Shown here in pieces: positions 34,474 to 41,637 of a stretch of 64,000 bases of DNA. A program made the position numbers and the translations under genes. Numbering within the stretch: the stretch's first letter is position 1; each line of letters begins with the position of its first letter. The notes under the pieces were generated by a model. The model ran no database searches. It was given only the letters and a program-made list of their open reading frames with translations, and had not been told where the DNA came from. The DNA comes from Vulcanimicrobiota bacterium (GTDB lineage Bacteria; Vulcanimicrobiota; Xenobia; Xenobiales; Xenobiaceae), in the NCBI GenBank assembly GCA_944322965.1, contig CALUQR010000005.1, forward strand, positions 1 to 64,000, written 5' to 3'.

Positions 34474-34530
34474 AACCTAACTTACGGCCGCAAAGTAACT
34501 TCCATCGGTATGTAAGTTCGAACCTAAAAA
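34474..34530 (+). repeat. Short flanking repeat, copy 2
   Basis: AACCTAACTTACGGCCG, CATCGGTATGTAAGTTCGAA and a run of seven A match 18566-18624 in the same orientation. AACTTAC and GTAAGTT form a 7-bp inverted repeat within it. It lies 83 nt before the subtilase start, in the leader. Confidence 0.65.
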
Positions 34531-34612
34531 AAGGAGTACGCGCCGGGGGGTGGTAGACTCCTGGCAAATTCAGGGGCTGTGGCTTCGTGGAGAGAGAGTT
34601 AGTTAGCGATAT

Positions 34613-36052
34613 ATGAATGCTAAGGATTGTGAGACTCCGCTCATCGATTTTAGGGCTTATGAGGTTCCGAGTACCCATGAGCGTTTAGGGGCGGACCATA
34701 ATTTGCGGGGGCGGGGGGTGACGATAGCCTTTTTAGATTCCGGTTTCTATCCCCATCCCGATTTGGGAGATAGGATTGTAGCTTATGTTGATTTAGGGGG
34801 CGAGGTCAATAATTTAAATCCGCGCAACTGTCGCCATTCGTGGAACTGGCACGGGATGATGACTTCGGTGGTGGCTTGCGGCGACGGTTCCTTATCGGAG
34901 GGTCGTTATGCCGGTTTAGCTTCGGAAGCGAAGTTAGTTTTAATAAAGTGCAGTCGCAAGGGTCGGATCTGTGACGACCTCATTTTGGAGGGTCTGAAGT
35001 GGGTCCAGGCCAATGCGGAGCGTTACCATATCGATATTTTGAATATTTCGGTGGGCAGCGATTTCGATCCTAAGGAGTTGAACTGCGCCATTTCTCAGGC
35101 TTCGGAGGAGTTAGTTTCGCAGGGCGTCTTCGTAATTGCGGCGGCGGGTAATAATCGCGGTTTACCCCATCCTCCGGCCAACGCCCCTTCCGTCTTTACG
35201 GTGGGCGGTTGCGTGGCCCGCAACGCTTGTAGTCCTGACGATTTAGATCTCTACTCTTCCAGTTTCGGGGTGATCTTAGACCTGGTAGTGAAGCCGGAGG
35301 TCATCGCTCCCGCGGCTTGGGTGGCGGCGCCCTTCTTGCCGGGCACGGAGGAGTATAAGCGGGCCCAGTACTGTTACGATTTGGCTCACGCTACGGGCGG
35401 TCCCCTTTTGAACCTTTTGAACGAGGTTCCTAGTGTGGCCGGTCTGCCGCGCAAGTTGCGTACGTTGGAGCGCTCGGAGGTCTGTGAGTTACTCAATAAG
35501 GCTCTCTTGGGAGACAAGGTGGTGGGCCGCCATTATCAGCATGTAGACGGCACCTCTTTTGCGGCTCCCATCGTAGCTTCGGTAGTCGCTCAGATGTTGG
35601 AGTCTAACCCCCAGTTATCGCCGGCGGCTATCCGTCAGATTTTGATGTCTACGGCGGACCGCGTCAATGGCAAGGATCTTTTGGCCCAGGGCTGCGGGGT
35701 AGTCAACGCTAGTCGGGCGGTGGAGCAGGTCCGCGATTTCTGGCGCTCGGAGCAGATCTGCGAGTTGCGTCCCCCCTTGGTCTCCAATGGCCATCTGAGT
35801 TTCGTCTTTGTGAATAACCAGGCCCATAAGATCGAGTTGATGGGCGACTTTAACGACTGGACCCCGCACCAGTACTTATTCCAGGAGATCTTTGACGGTC
35901 TGTGGCGGGTGGAGATAGAGGCTCCCCCTCCGGGCCGTTACCGTTACAAGTTCCGGGTCGATGAGCGCGACTGGTACGAGGATCCGGCCAATACTTACCG
36001 CCAGCCCAACGTGTGGGGCAGCTACGATTCGGTTTTAAATATCGCTTCCTAG
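34613..36052 (+). CDS. Cytosolic subtilisin-like protease with C-terminal CBM48-type domain
   Basis: A 479-aa S8 peptidase. The triad is visible: Asp42 (IAFLDSGFYPHPD), His80 (NWHGMMTSV) and Ser315 (DGTSFAAPIVAS), with oxyanion-hole Asn at 180 (VIAAAGNNRG). Residues about 395-479 (KIELMGDFNDWTPHQYLF ... GRYRYKFRVDERDWYEDPAN) match the CBM48/AMPK-beta glycogen-binding fold, including the FNDW core. There is no signal peptide and no propeptide, so it is probably an intracellular protease. The leader carries a dispersed repeat. Codon use contains more GGT, TTT and CGT than the neighbours, which may hint at a different history. It converges with gpsA. Confidence 0.93.
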   Translation: MNAKDCETPLIDFRAYEVPSTHERLGADHNLRGRGVTIAFLDSGFYPHPDLGDRIVAYVDLGGEVNNLNPRNCRHSWNWHGMMTSVVACGDGSLSEGRYAGLASEAKLVLIKCSRKGRICDDLILEGLKWVQANAERYHIDILNISVGSDFDPKELNCAISQASEELVSQGVFVIAAAGNNRGLPHPPANAPSVFTVGGCVARNACSPDDLDLYSSSFGVILDLVVKPEVIAPAAWVAAPFLPGTEEYKRAQYCYDLAHATGGPLLNLLNEVPSVAGLPRKLRTLERSEVCELLNKALLGDKVVGRHYQHVDGTSFAAPIVASVVAQMLESNPQLSPAAIRQILMSTADRVNGKDLLAQGCGVVNASRAVEQVRDFWRSEQICELRPPLVSNGHLSFVFVNNQAHKIELMGDFNDWTPHQYLFQEIFDGLWRVEIEAPPPGRYRYKFRVDERDWYEDPANTYRQPNVWGSYDSVLNIAS

Positions 36053-36074
36053 CTGGCCCAGGGGGGAGGGCGGT

Positions 36075-37073
36075 TTACTCGAACTTTTGGGCTCGAGACA
36101 TGAGATTATAGAGCGCCTGCTGCAAATCGTGCTCTCCGGAGAGGATGTGGCAGGTCTCTTTAATTATGGGGGCTTCGATCCCTAAACTTTGGGCCAATTG
36201 TAGGCAGCTGTGGGCGGTCTTGACCCCTTCGGCCACTTGGTGCATAGAGCCTAAGACTTCGGCTAGCGGTTTCCCTTGGCCTAAGAGCATCCCTACTTGG
36301 CGGTTGCGGCTGAGATCGCCGGTGGCGGTGAGCAAGAGGTCCCCCAGGCAGCTCAGTCCGGAGATAGTGGCGGAGCGCCCTCCCATGGCCAGGACGATAC
36401 GTCGGATCTCTAAGAGGGCGCGGGTGAGGAGAGCCGCCCGAGCGTTGGCGCCCATCCCGGCCCCGTCGATCATTCCAGCCGCTAAGGCGATGACATTTTT
36501 AAGGACCCCGCCCAACTCGACCCCTACCAAGTCGGTAGAGGCGTAGGCTCGGAAATAGCGAAAATGGTAGAGCTGGGCGGCCCAGGTAGAGAGTCGGGGC
36601 ACGGGCGAGGCGATAGTGACGGCCGTGGGCAGTTCGCGCACTACCTCGGCGGCGAAGGAGGGGCCGGAGAGGACGGCGATGCGCTCTAAGCGCCCTAAGA
36701 CTTCGGAGAGCACTTCCGACATGCGCAGGAGCGTCCCATTTTCCAGCCCTTTGGCGGTGCTAATTAAGACGCAGCCATGTTCTATATCCTCGCGGGCGGC
36801 GAGGGCCACTTGGCGCACGGCGGCCGAGGGCACGGCAAAGACTATAACTTGGGCCCCGCGCGCGGCTCGGTGGAGATCTTCTTCCACTTGCAGGTCCCCG
36901 GGATGGCAGAGGCTCAGTCCCGGGAAATAGCGTTCGCTGCGCCCTTGGCGCAGATCGGCCAACTCCAGAGCTTCTTTCCCCCAGATGGCGACCTCGTGCC
37001 CCGCTTTGTGGAGGTGCAGAGCTTGGGCCGTCCCCCAACTGCCCGAGCCCAGTACGCTGATCTTCAGAGCCAT
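36075..37073 (-). CDS. gpsA: Glycerol-3-phosphate dehydrogenase (NAD(P)+)
   Basis: GpsA reduces dihydroxyacetone phosphate to sn-glycerol 3-phosphate, the backbone of phospholipids. The 332-aa protein begins with the nucleotide-binding glycine motif VLGSGSWGTAQA; ISTAKGLENGT, VLSGPSFAAEV, GVELGGVLKNVIALAAG (with the catalytic Lys) and LSCLGDLLLTATGDLSRNRQVG are all present in order. AGGAGAAG precedes the ATG at 37073. It is downstream of the 3D-domain gene on the same strand, with a hairpin in between that may attenuate read-through. Confidence 0.96.
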   Translation of the reverse strand: MALKISVLGSGSWGTAQALHLHKAGHEVAIWGKEALELADLRQGRSERYFPGLSLCHPGDLQVEEDLHRAARGAQVIVFAVPSAAVRQVALAAREDIEHGCVLISTAKGLENGTLLRMSEVLSEVLGRLERIAVLSGPSFAAEVVRELPTAVTIASPVPRLSTWAAQLYHFRYFRAYASTDLVGVELGGVLKNVIALAAGMIDGAGMGANARAALLTRALLEIRRIVLAMGGRSATISGLSCLGDLLLTATGDLSRNRQVGMLLGQGKPLAEVLGSMHQVAEGVKTAHSCLQLAQSLGIEAPIIKETCHILSGEHDLQQALYNLMSRAQKFE

Positions 37074-37100
37074 AAACTTCTCCTAGGCTTCTAACTGAAA

Positions 37101-37123
37101 GCGCTAGCCAGGTTGGCTAGCGC
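37101..37123 (-). terminator. Hairpin between 3D-domain gene and gpsA
   Basis: GCGCTAGCCA and TGGCTAGCGC form a perfect 10-bp stem with loop GGT. On the minus strand it follows the 3D-gene stop by 11 nt, but only TTTC follows, so termination would be weak. Confidence 0.55.
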
Positions 37124-37134
37124 CGAGAATCTTA

Positions 37135-37677
37135 TCAATCTACTACGGTAATAGTGACGTCGCGCACGCCCCACTGTAGACATTCGCGCTCAGTGGGCAA
37201 CCAAATATCGATCTTGCGCCCGTAGATTCCCCCTCCGGTATCCATAGCCTTCCCCCACCCGTAGCCGGGGATATAGAGCTTAGCTCCTAGGGGTATGAGC
37301 CCCGTATCGACGGCTACGCATCCGGGCCCGGTAGGCGCCCCGCTGGCCGTCCGTCCGCGCAGACAATAGGCGTAGGCGGTAACTTTGATCTTGCGCCCCT
37401 GGGGCGCGGCGGCTACTTTGGCTTTTTTCTTAGCCGGTTTAGCTTTTTTTGCGGCTCGCTTAGCTTTGGCGGCGCGCTCGGGGGCCGCCGACGTGGCCTT
37501 ATAACTGACAGTCTTTCGTTGGCTTTTTACTTCCGCGGAGGGGCGAATACCCACATCTATCACAGAAGGCGTAGGGGCTGCTGTCTCCAGGGCGCGACTA
37601 GAGACGGACTCGCAAGTTAGGAAAGTCGCTCCTAGTCCCAACCATGCCACTAACGCACAAGCCCATAGCTTACGCAT
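37135..37677 (-). CDS. Exported 3D-domain (RlpA/MltA-like fold) protein
   Basis: A 180-aa exported protein. A signal peptide covers about 1-28, and a Lys/Ala-rich linker runs about 60-95. The C-terminal 3D domain begins KIKVTAYAYCLRGRTASG and carries GCVAVDTGLIPLG, GWGKAMDTGGGIYG and KIDIWLPTERECLQWG; the Asp residues in VDT, MDT and KID name the domain. Such proteins (for example YuiC/Sps and the MltA catalytic fold) bind or cleave peptidoglycan. AGGAGG precedes the ATG. It lies downstream of htrA but separated by a strong terminator, so it has its own promoter. Confidence 0.92.
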   Translation of the reverse strand: MRKLWACALVAWLGLGATFLTCESVSSRALETAAPTPSVIDVGIRPSAEVKSQRKTVSYKATSAAPERAAKAKRAAKKAKPAKKKAKVAAAPQGRKIKVTAYAYCLRGRTASGAPTGPGCVAVDTGLIPLGAKLYIPGYGWGKAMDTGGGIYGRKIDIWLPTERECLQWGVRDVTITVVD

Positions 37678-37734
37678 TCTGGCCTCCTAAAGGTCGGTGT
37701 AAAACTTTTAATTAACCCCCTCAACTTCCCAAAA

Positions 37735-37769
37735 ATATTGGGGCCTCCTGCCAAAGGAGGCCCCAATAT
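37735..37769 (-). terminator. Intrinsic terminator after htrA
   Basis: ATATTGGGGCCTCCT and AGGAGGCCCCAATAT form a perfect 15-bp stem with loop GCCAA. On the minus strand it is followed by TTTTTGGG; the plus side also has a short T-run. It closes the htrA unit. Confidence 0.9.
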
Positions 37770-37804
37770 CTCTATTTTTGCTCCCAATATTGTTAGTTTT
37801 TGCC

Positions 37805-37845
37805 CTTTCTAGCTAACATTAATTCGATTAATGTCCGCTAGAAAG
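37805..37845 (-). other. Long bipartite hairpin in the htrA 3' region
   Basis: An outer 9-bp stem (CTTTCTAGC/GCTAGAAAG) and an inner 8-bp stem (ACATTAAT/ATTAATGT), separated by a TA/CC internal loop, end in a TCG loop. No T-run follows on the minus strand. It sits 17 nt after the htrA stop and before the true terminator, so it may protect or process the transcript end. Confidence 0.7.
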
Positions 37846-37861
37846 AGACAATAATTGCTCT

Positions 37862-39127
37862 CTAACGGCGACTGAAGATCTTATTAGAGGGCAGTTCCTC
37901 CCATTTAATGGAGAGCTCTACGGGCTCCCCTTCGCGCCAGAGTTTGAGGGTGGCGCTGGTCCCTACCTTCTGGGAGCGCACGAAGCTTTGCAGCTCGCGG
38001 GCGGAGGTAATGGGAGAGCCGTTAATAGAGACGATGACGTCGTTAGATTTGATCCCGCCCTCATCGGCCGGGGAGCCCTTCATAACTCGCCCTACGATGA
38101 CCCCTTCCAGCTTGGGATCTAAGCCCAGGTAATGGCGCGCGGGCGGGGTGAGGTCGGCCATCTCGATCCCTAAGAAGGGACGGGAGACGCGGCCGTGGCG
38201 CAGGAGCTCGTTCATGACGGTGTGGGCCGTCTCGGCGGGGATGGCGAAGCCTATCCCTTGGGCGGAGCGGATAATAGCCGTATTGATGCCGATAACCTCT
38301 CCATTGAGGTTAATGAGCGGCCCGCCCGAGTTGCCGGGGTTAATGGCGGCGTCGGTCTGCAAGAGGTTGCGCAGGTCGACATTACTATCGCTTAAGGAGC
38401 GGTTGCGGGCGGAGAGGATCCCCAAGGTAGCCGTTTGGCCCACGCCCAGGGGGTTCCCTAAGGCTACTACCCAGTCGCCGATGCGCATCTTCTCGGAGTT
38501 AGTGAGCGTAGCGGTGGGGAAGGTCTCTTTTTGGGGATTCTCGATCTGCAAGATAGCCAGGTCGGAGACGGGGTCTGTGCCCAGGATCTTGGCTTTATAT
38601 TGGCTCTTATTGCTCAAGGTGACGCGGATAGTGCGGGCTCCGCTCACTACGTGGTTATTAGTGAGCACGATCCCTTTATCGCTCACGATGACGCCCGTCC
38701 CCATGCCGCGGGGGATCTCTTGGACTTTAAAGTCGAAGGGATCGATAAAGCCGAAGCCGCCGCTATTGTAGACGCGGGTGGTGATGGTGGTATCGATATT
38801 GACCACGGCTGGAGCCGCTTTGGCTACCGCTTCCGCCACCCGTCCCGCTCCGGCGGGTAAGGCGGCGCCCTTACTCCCTTTCAGTTCGATCTGGGTCGTC
38901 TCCCCTTGGGGCGACTTGACGATCTCTTCTACTACTTGGGGCGCAGGGCTAGTAGCGCTGGGGGGCGGAGCTTGGGCTCCGCTCTGGGTAATCTCTACTC
39001 GATCTTTAGTGAGTAAGCCGCTGGAATAGAAGAGAATGAAGAGTATAAAGGCCCCCACCAATACTCCCACCAATCCGCTCACTACGGCGATGGCCGCTTG
39101 ACCGGCCTGTCTTTGCTTATTGATCAT
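37862..39127 (-). CDS. HtrA/DegP-like serine protease
   Basis: A 421-aa membrane-anchored quality-control protease acting outside the cytoplasm. One membrane helix lies at about 12-35, followed by a Pro/Ala-rich linker. The trypsin-like domain has the triad H159 (VLTNNHVVSG), D189 (VSDLAILQ) and S267 (NPGNSGGPL). One PDZ domain follows from about 310 (IVGRVMKGSPADEGGIKSNDVIVSINGSPI). A single PDZ matches DegS or the HtrA of many Gram-positives rather than DegP (two PDZ). It lies 52 nt downstream of rsfS on the same strand. Confidence 0.95.
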   Translation of the reverse strand: MINKQRQAGQAAIAVVSGLVGVLVGAFILFILFYSSGLLTKDRVEITQSGAQAPPPSATSPAPQVVEEIVKSPQGETTQIELKGSKGAALPAGAGRVAEAVAKAAPAVVNIDTTITTRVYNSGGFGFIDPFDFKVQEIPRGMGTGVIVSDKGIVLTNNHVVSGARTIRVTLSNKSQYKAKILGTDPVSDLAILQIENPQKETFPTATLTNSEKMRIGDWVVALGNPLGVGQTATLGILSARNRSLSDSNVDLRNLLQTDAAINPGNSGGPLINLNGEVIGINTAIIRSAQGIGFAIPAETAHTVMNELLRHGRVSRPFLGIEMADLTPPARHYLGLDPKLEGVIVGRVMKGSPADEGGIKSNDVIVSINGSPITSARELQSFVRSQKVGTSATLKLWREGEPVELSIKWEELPSNKIFSRR

Positions 39128-39179
39128 CTTCTTTTACCCTCTCTTACCGCGCAAGAGGCTCGCGTAAGATCTCCTCGAC

Positions 39180-39551
39180 CTAGTGGCTCTGGGCTTGTTC
39201 AGCGTCTGGTGCGTAGACGATGGGCGCCTGCTTCCACATACCCTCTAAATTATAGAACTGGCGTTCGTTAGTAATGAAGAGGTGGACCACCACGGAGCCG
39301 TAATCCATTAAAGTCCAGGCGTTATCATTCTTACCCTGGATCGACTTGGGCTCTACTCCTAGCTTAGATAGTTCATCTTCAATAGTGGTAGCCATATCGC
39401 GCAGCTGGTTGCGAGTGGGCGCGTCGGAGAGCACAAAGTAATCGCACAGAATAGAGTCGGGGCTCATATCTAAGACGATAGTATCCCGCCCCAATTTGGC
39501 GTAACAAATATCGGCTACTTTCTTGGCCAAAGTTAAAGAGTCGATAGACAT
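39180..39551 (-). CDS. rsfS: Ribosomal silencing factor RsfS
   Basis: RsfS binds protein L14 on the 50S subunit and blocks joining with 30S in starvation or stationary phase. The 123-aa sequence carries the family signature: DTIVLDMSPDSILCDYFVLSDAPTRNQ at about 19-45, then SIQGKNDNAWTLMDYGSVVVHLFITNERQFYNLEGMW with the DYG and FY...LE...W core. The ending includes VYAPDAEQAQSH. GAGG precedes the ATG. Elsewhere the gene often accompanies nadD; here it lies between a small membrane peptide and htrA in one run on the minus strand. Confidence 0.96.
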   Translation of the reverse strand: MSIDSLTLAKKVADICYAKLGRDTIVLDMSPDSILCDYFVLSDAPTRNQLRDMATTIEDELSKLGVEPKSIQGKNDNAWTLMDYGSVVVHLFITNERQFYNLEGMWKQAPIVYAPDAEQAQSH

Positions 39552-39690
39552 AAAGTTTAGAACCTCATCCTAAAATCTCAAAGACTAGGCGCCCCACTTC
39601 CCGCCCTCTACCTCTTAAACCTGTAAGGAAGGGCTACGTTTTGGCTAGCTCCATTAGAAGTACGTTATATTTTGGGGCCCAAGGGGCCGC

Positions 39691-39852
39691 CTAGACGGGT
39701 AATAAGAGGAGAAAACCGGCGATCGCTAGGCAGGCGGCGCTCGCTAAGTACCAATTGAGGTTACTGGGGGCGGGCAGAGGGGACAGCTCGCGCTCGTTGA
39801 GTTCCGCCTCCAAGGGGTTAACTTGCTTCTCTTCCATCTCTCCATCTCTCAT
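39691..39852 (-). CDS. Small membrane peptide (53 aa)
   Basis: An open frame on the minus strand encodes 53 residues: an acidic N-terminal half (MEEKQVNPLEAELNERELSP) and a C-terminal membrane helix WYLASAACLAIAGFLLLLPV that ends the protein. The second Met, at 39837, is better placed behind GGAG and would give 48 residues. The sequence lies 24 nt after the HAMP/pseudo-receiver gene, facing the same way, and fits tail-anchored small proteins. The reading frame keeps local codon habits (TTA, CTC, GAG). Existence is a prediction; no homolog is known to me. Confidence 0.5.
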   Translation of the reverse strand: MRDGEMEEKQVNPLEAELNERELSPLPAPSNLNWYLASAACLAIAGFLLLLPV

Positions 39853-39876
39853 TTTCTGGGCTTTAGCTGGGGAGCG

Positions 39877-41511
39877 CTAGCTCACGAAGGGATTGCGCCC
39901 GCCGGTGAGGAGGATCTCCGCCAACCCTTCGCGGATCATGGTCACTAGCTCTTCATCGGAGTTGGGCAAGATAATCTGGACTACGCCCCGGGTAGAGGCG
40001 TAAGGGACGTCCGTCTTGGGGCTAGTCTCTAAGACCATCACCGAAATATCGCCGCCCTGGGGCAAGTTGCGCAGGCGGTTGACGGCGTGCTGGTTGCCGC
40101 CGTCGACCTCGTTAAACTCTACGATAATGAGGTTGACCGCGGCGAAAGAGGCGATCTCTAACATCTCCGCCACCGTAGAGGCGTGTAAGACGGTGAAACC
40201 CTCGCTCTCTAAGAGCTGGCGTAGGAAGGGATAGGAATCTTCAGTCCCGGCCGTAGCTACTAAGGCCGTTTGCCCTACCCCCATGCGGCTCAGCTGGTTG
40301 ACGTAAGCGATCTGCGACTTACTGAGATCGCCCGCCTGATCGAAGTTATAACCTTGAGCGGGGCTAGCGGGCGCGGGCGGCGCGGCGGGCGGCTCGCTGG
40401 GGAGGTTGGGCCTAGGGGCTACGATCGTCTCCGACTGGGGCAAGATCCGATTCTTATAGAATTGCTGGGTGGGCGCGGGGGCGGAGGGCGCTTCGCTCTG
40501 GTTGAGGGCGGCTTGGGAAGATTGTAAGTCGCCAATCGTCGGGCAAGAGGCCGACTCGGCGCCGTGGAGCCGCTCCTGGATGGCCTGACCGGCGGCATTG
40601 ACCGCCCGCAGGTGGCGCACTAATTCGTTGACCCCCATACTCAATTGGCCCAGCTCGTCGATCTCCTCTACGCGAGCTTGGCACTCGGTGTCGCCCGCTA
40701 AGACCTGATCGATAAAGGAGCGCAGCGCCTGGACGCGTTCCTTCTTGCTGCTCGCTTCCATCTGGGAGGTCGCCAATAAGTTCTGGACGTAGCTAGCCAG
40801 GCGATTGAGCCGCTGGGCGGCTAAACCCAGTTCGTCGGAGCGATGTTCGTCGGCCCGCAACTCCAGCTGCCCTTGGGCCAATTTGTCGGCTACTTCCGCC
40901 CAACTGAGGAGCGGATTGCCATACCAATAGAGCATGAGGGCGCAGAAGAGGAGGGCGGCGGCTACTAAGATTAAGGTCATACCTAAAAGTTGCCGATTCA
41001 GTTGGCGCCCTACGTCGGCTGCGCTCTGGGTGGAGAGGTAGAGGCGCACGATCCCTAAATCGCTATCCCGCTCGCGCACGGGTACGATACAGAGGATAGA
41101 GCCTTGCCCTTCCCAGCGGGCGCGCTCTGTGAGGAGGACGCGCTGCCCCAAAGCTTGGCGAGTCTCGCTATCCTCTTTGCGGGAACCTATCTCGTCGGGA
41201 TGGGTACTAGCTAAGACCTCGCCCCGGGGGGACAAGACCTCCGCCAGTTGGACTCCGCGCCCTTGGGTCAGGCGCTGGAGATCGTCCTGGAGTTGGGCGA
41301 CCGCCTCCCGCTCTTGGGGATTAGCTAGAGCGGAGGTACTGAGTAGAGCTACGGCTTCGCACAGCGATTGGGCTTGAGCCGTCAGAACCCTAGTCAGCGC
41401 TAAGTATTCGCTTCCGCGAATTACCCCCCAAGCGAAGAGGCTGAAGAAGAGAAGCAGAGGTATGAGGGCCCATAAAATTCTCGATTTCATGGAGACAAAT
41501 CTTTTAGGCAT
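39877..41511 (-). CDS. HAMP membrane sensor with degenerate receiver domain
   Basis: A 544-aa protein. The layout is: helix 1 (about 13-33), an extracytoplasmic sensor region (about 34-172, with VLSPRGEVLASTHPDEIGSR, a dCache/sCache-like pattern), helix 2 (about 176-197), HAMP (about 198-250), a second helical/HAMP-like segment to about 320, a Pro-rich linker (340-385), and a receiver-like domain (about 413-535). In that domain the phosphoacceptor Asp is replaced by Glu465 (NLIIVEFNEVDGG), and the N-terminal acidic pair is absent. No kinase, cyclase or phosphatase domain is found. It probably passes a signal by conformation. The gene heads a minus-strand run including the small peptide, rsfS and htrA. 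Confidence 0.85.
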   Translation of the reverse strand: MPKRFVSMKSRILWALIPLLLFFSLFAWGVIRGSEYLALTRVLTAQAQSLCEAVALLSTSALANPQEREAVAQLQDDLQRLTQGRGVQLAEVLSPRGEVLASTHPDEIGSRKEDSETRQALGQRVLLTERARWEGQGSILCIVPVRERDSDLGIVRLYLSTQSAADVGRQLNRQLLGMTLILVAAALLFCALMLYWYGNPLLSWAEVADKLAQGQLELRADEHRSDELGLAAQRLNRLASYVQNLLATSQMEASSKKERVQALRSFIDQVLAGDTECQARVEEIDELGQLSMGVNELVRHLRAVNAAGQAIQERLHGAESASCPTIGDLQSSQAALNQSEAPSAPAPTQQFYKNRILPQSETIVAPRPNLPSEPPAAPPAPASPAQGYNFDQAGDLSKSQIAYVNQLSRMGVGQTALVATAGTEDSYPFLRQLLESEGFTVLHASTVAEMLEIASFAAVNLIIVEFNEVDGGNQHAVNRLRNLPQGGDISVMVLETSPKTDVPYASTRGVVQIILPNSDEELVTMIREGLAEILLTGGRNPFVS

Positions 41512-41637
41512 AAAAACTTCCGCTTAAACCTTCGCGGGTTATAGGGAAAAGGCCTGCGCTAGGGGGGAGGGGATCTTTAGAGAGAACTAGTAGAAGGCTC
41601 CCAAATAAAGATTATTAGTCGATAGAAGGAGCCCTAA

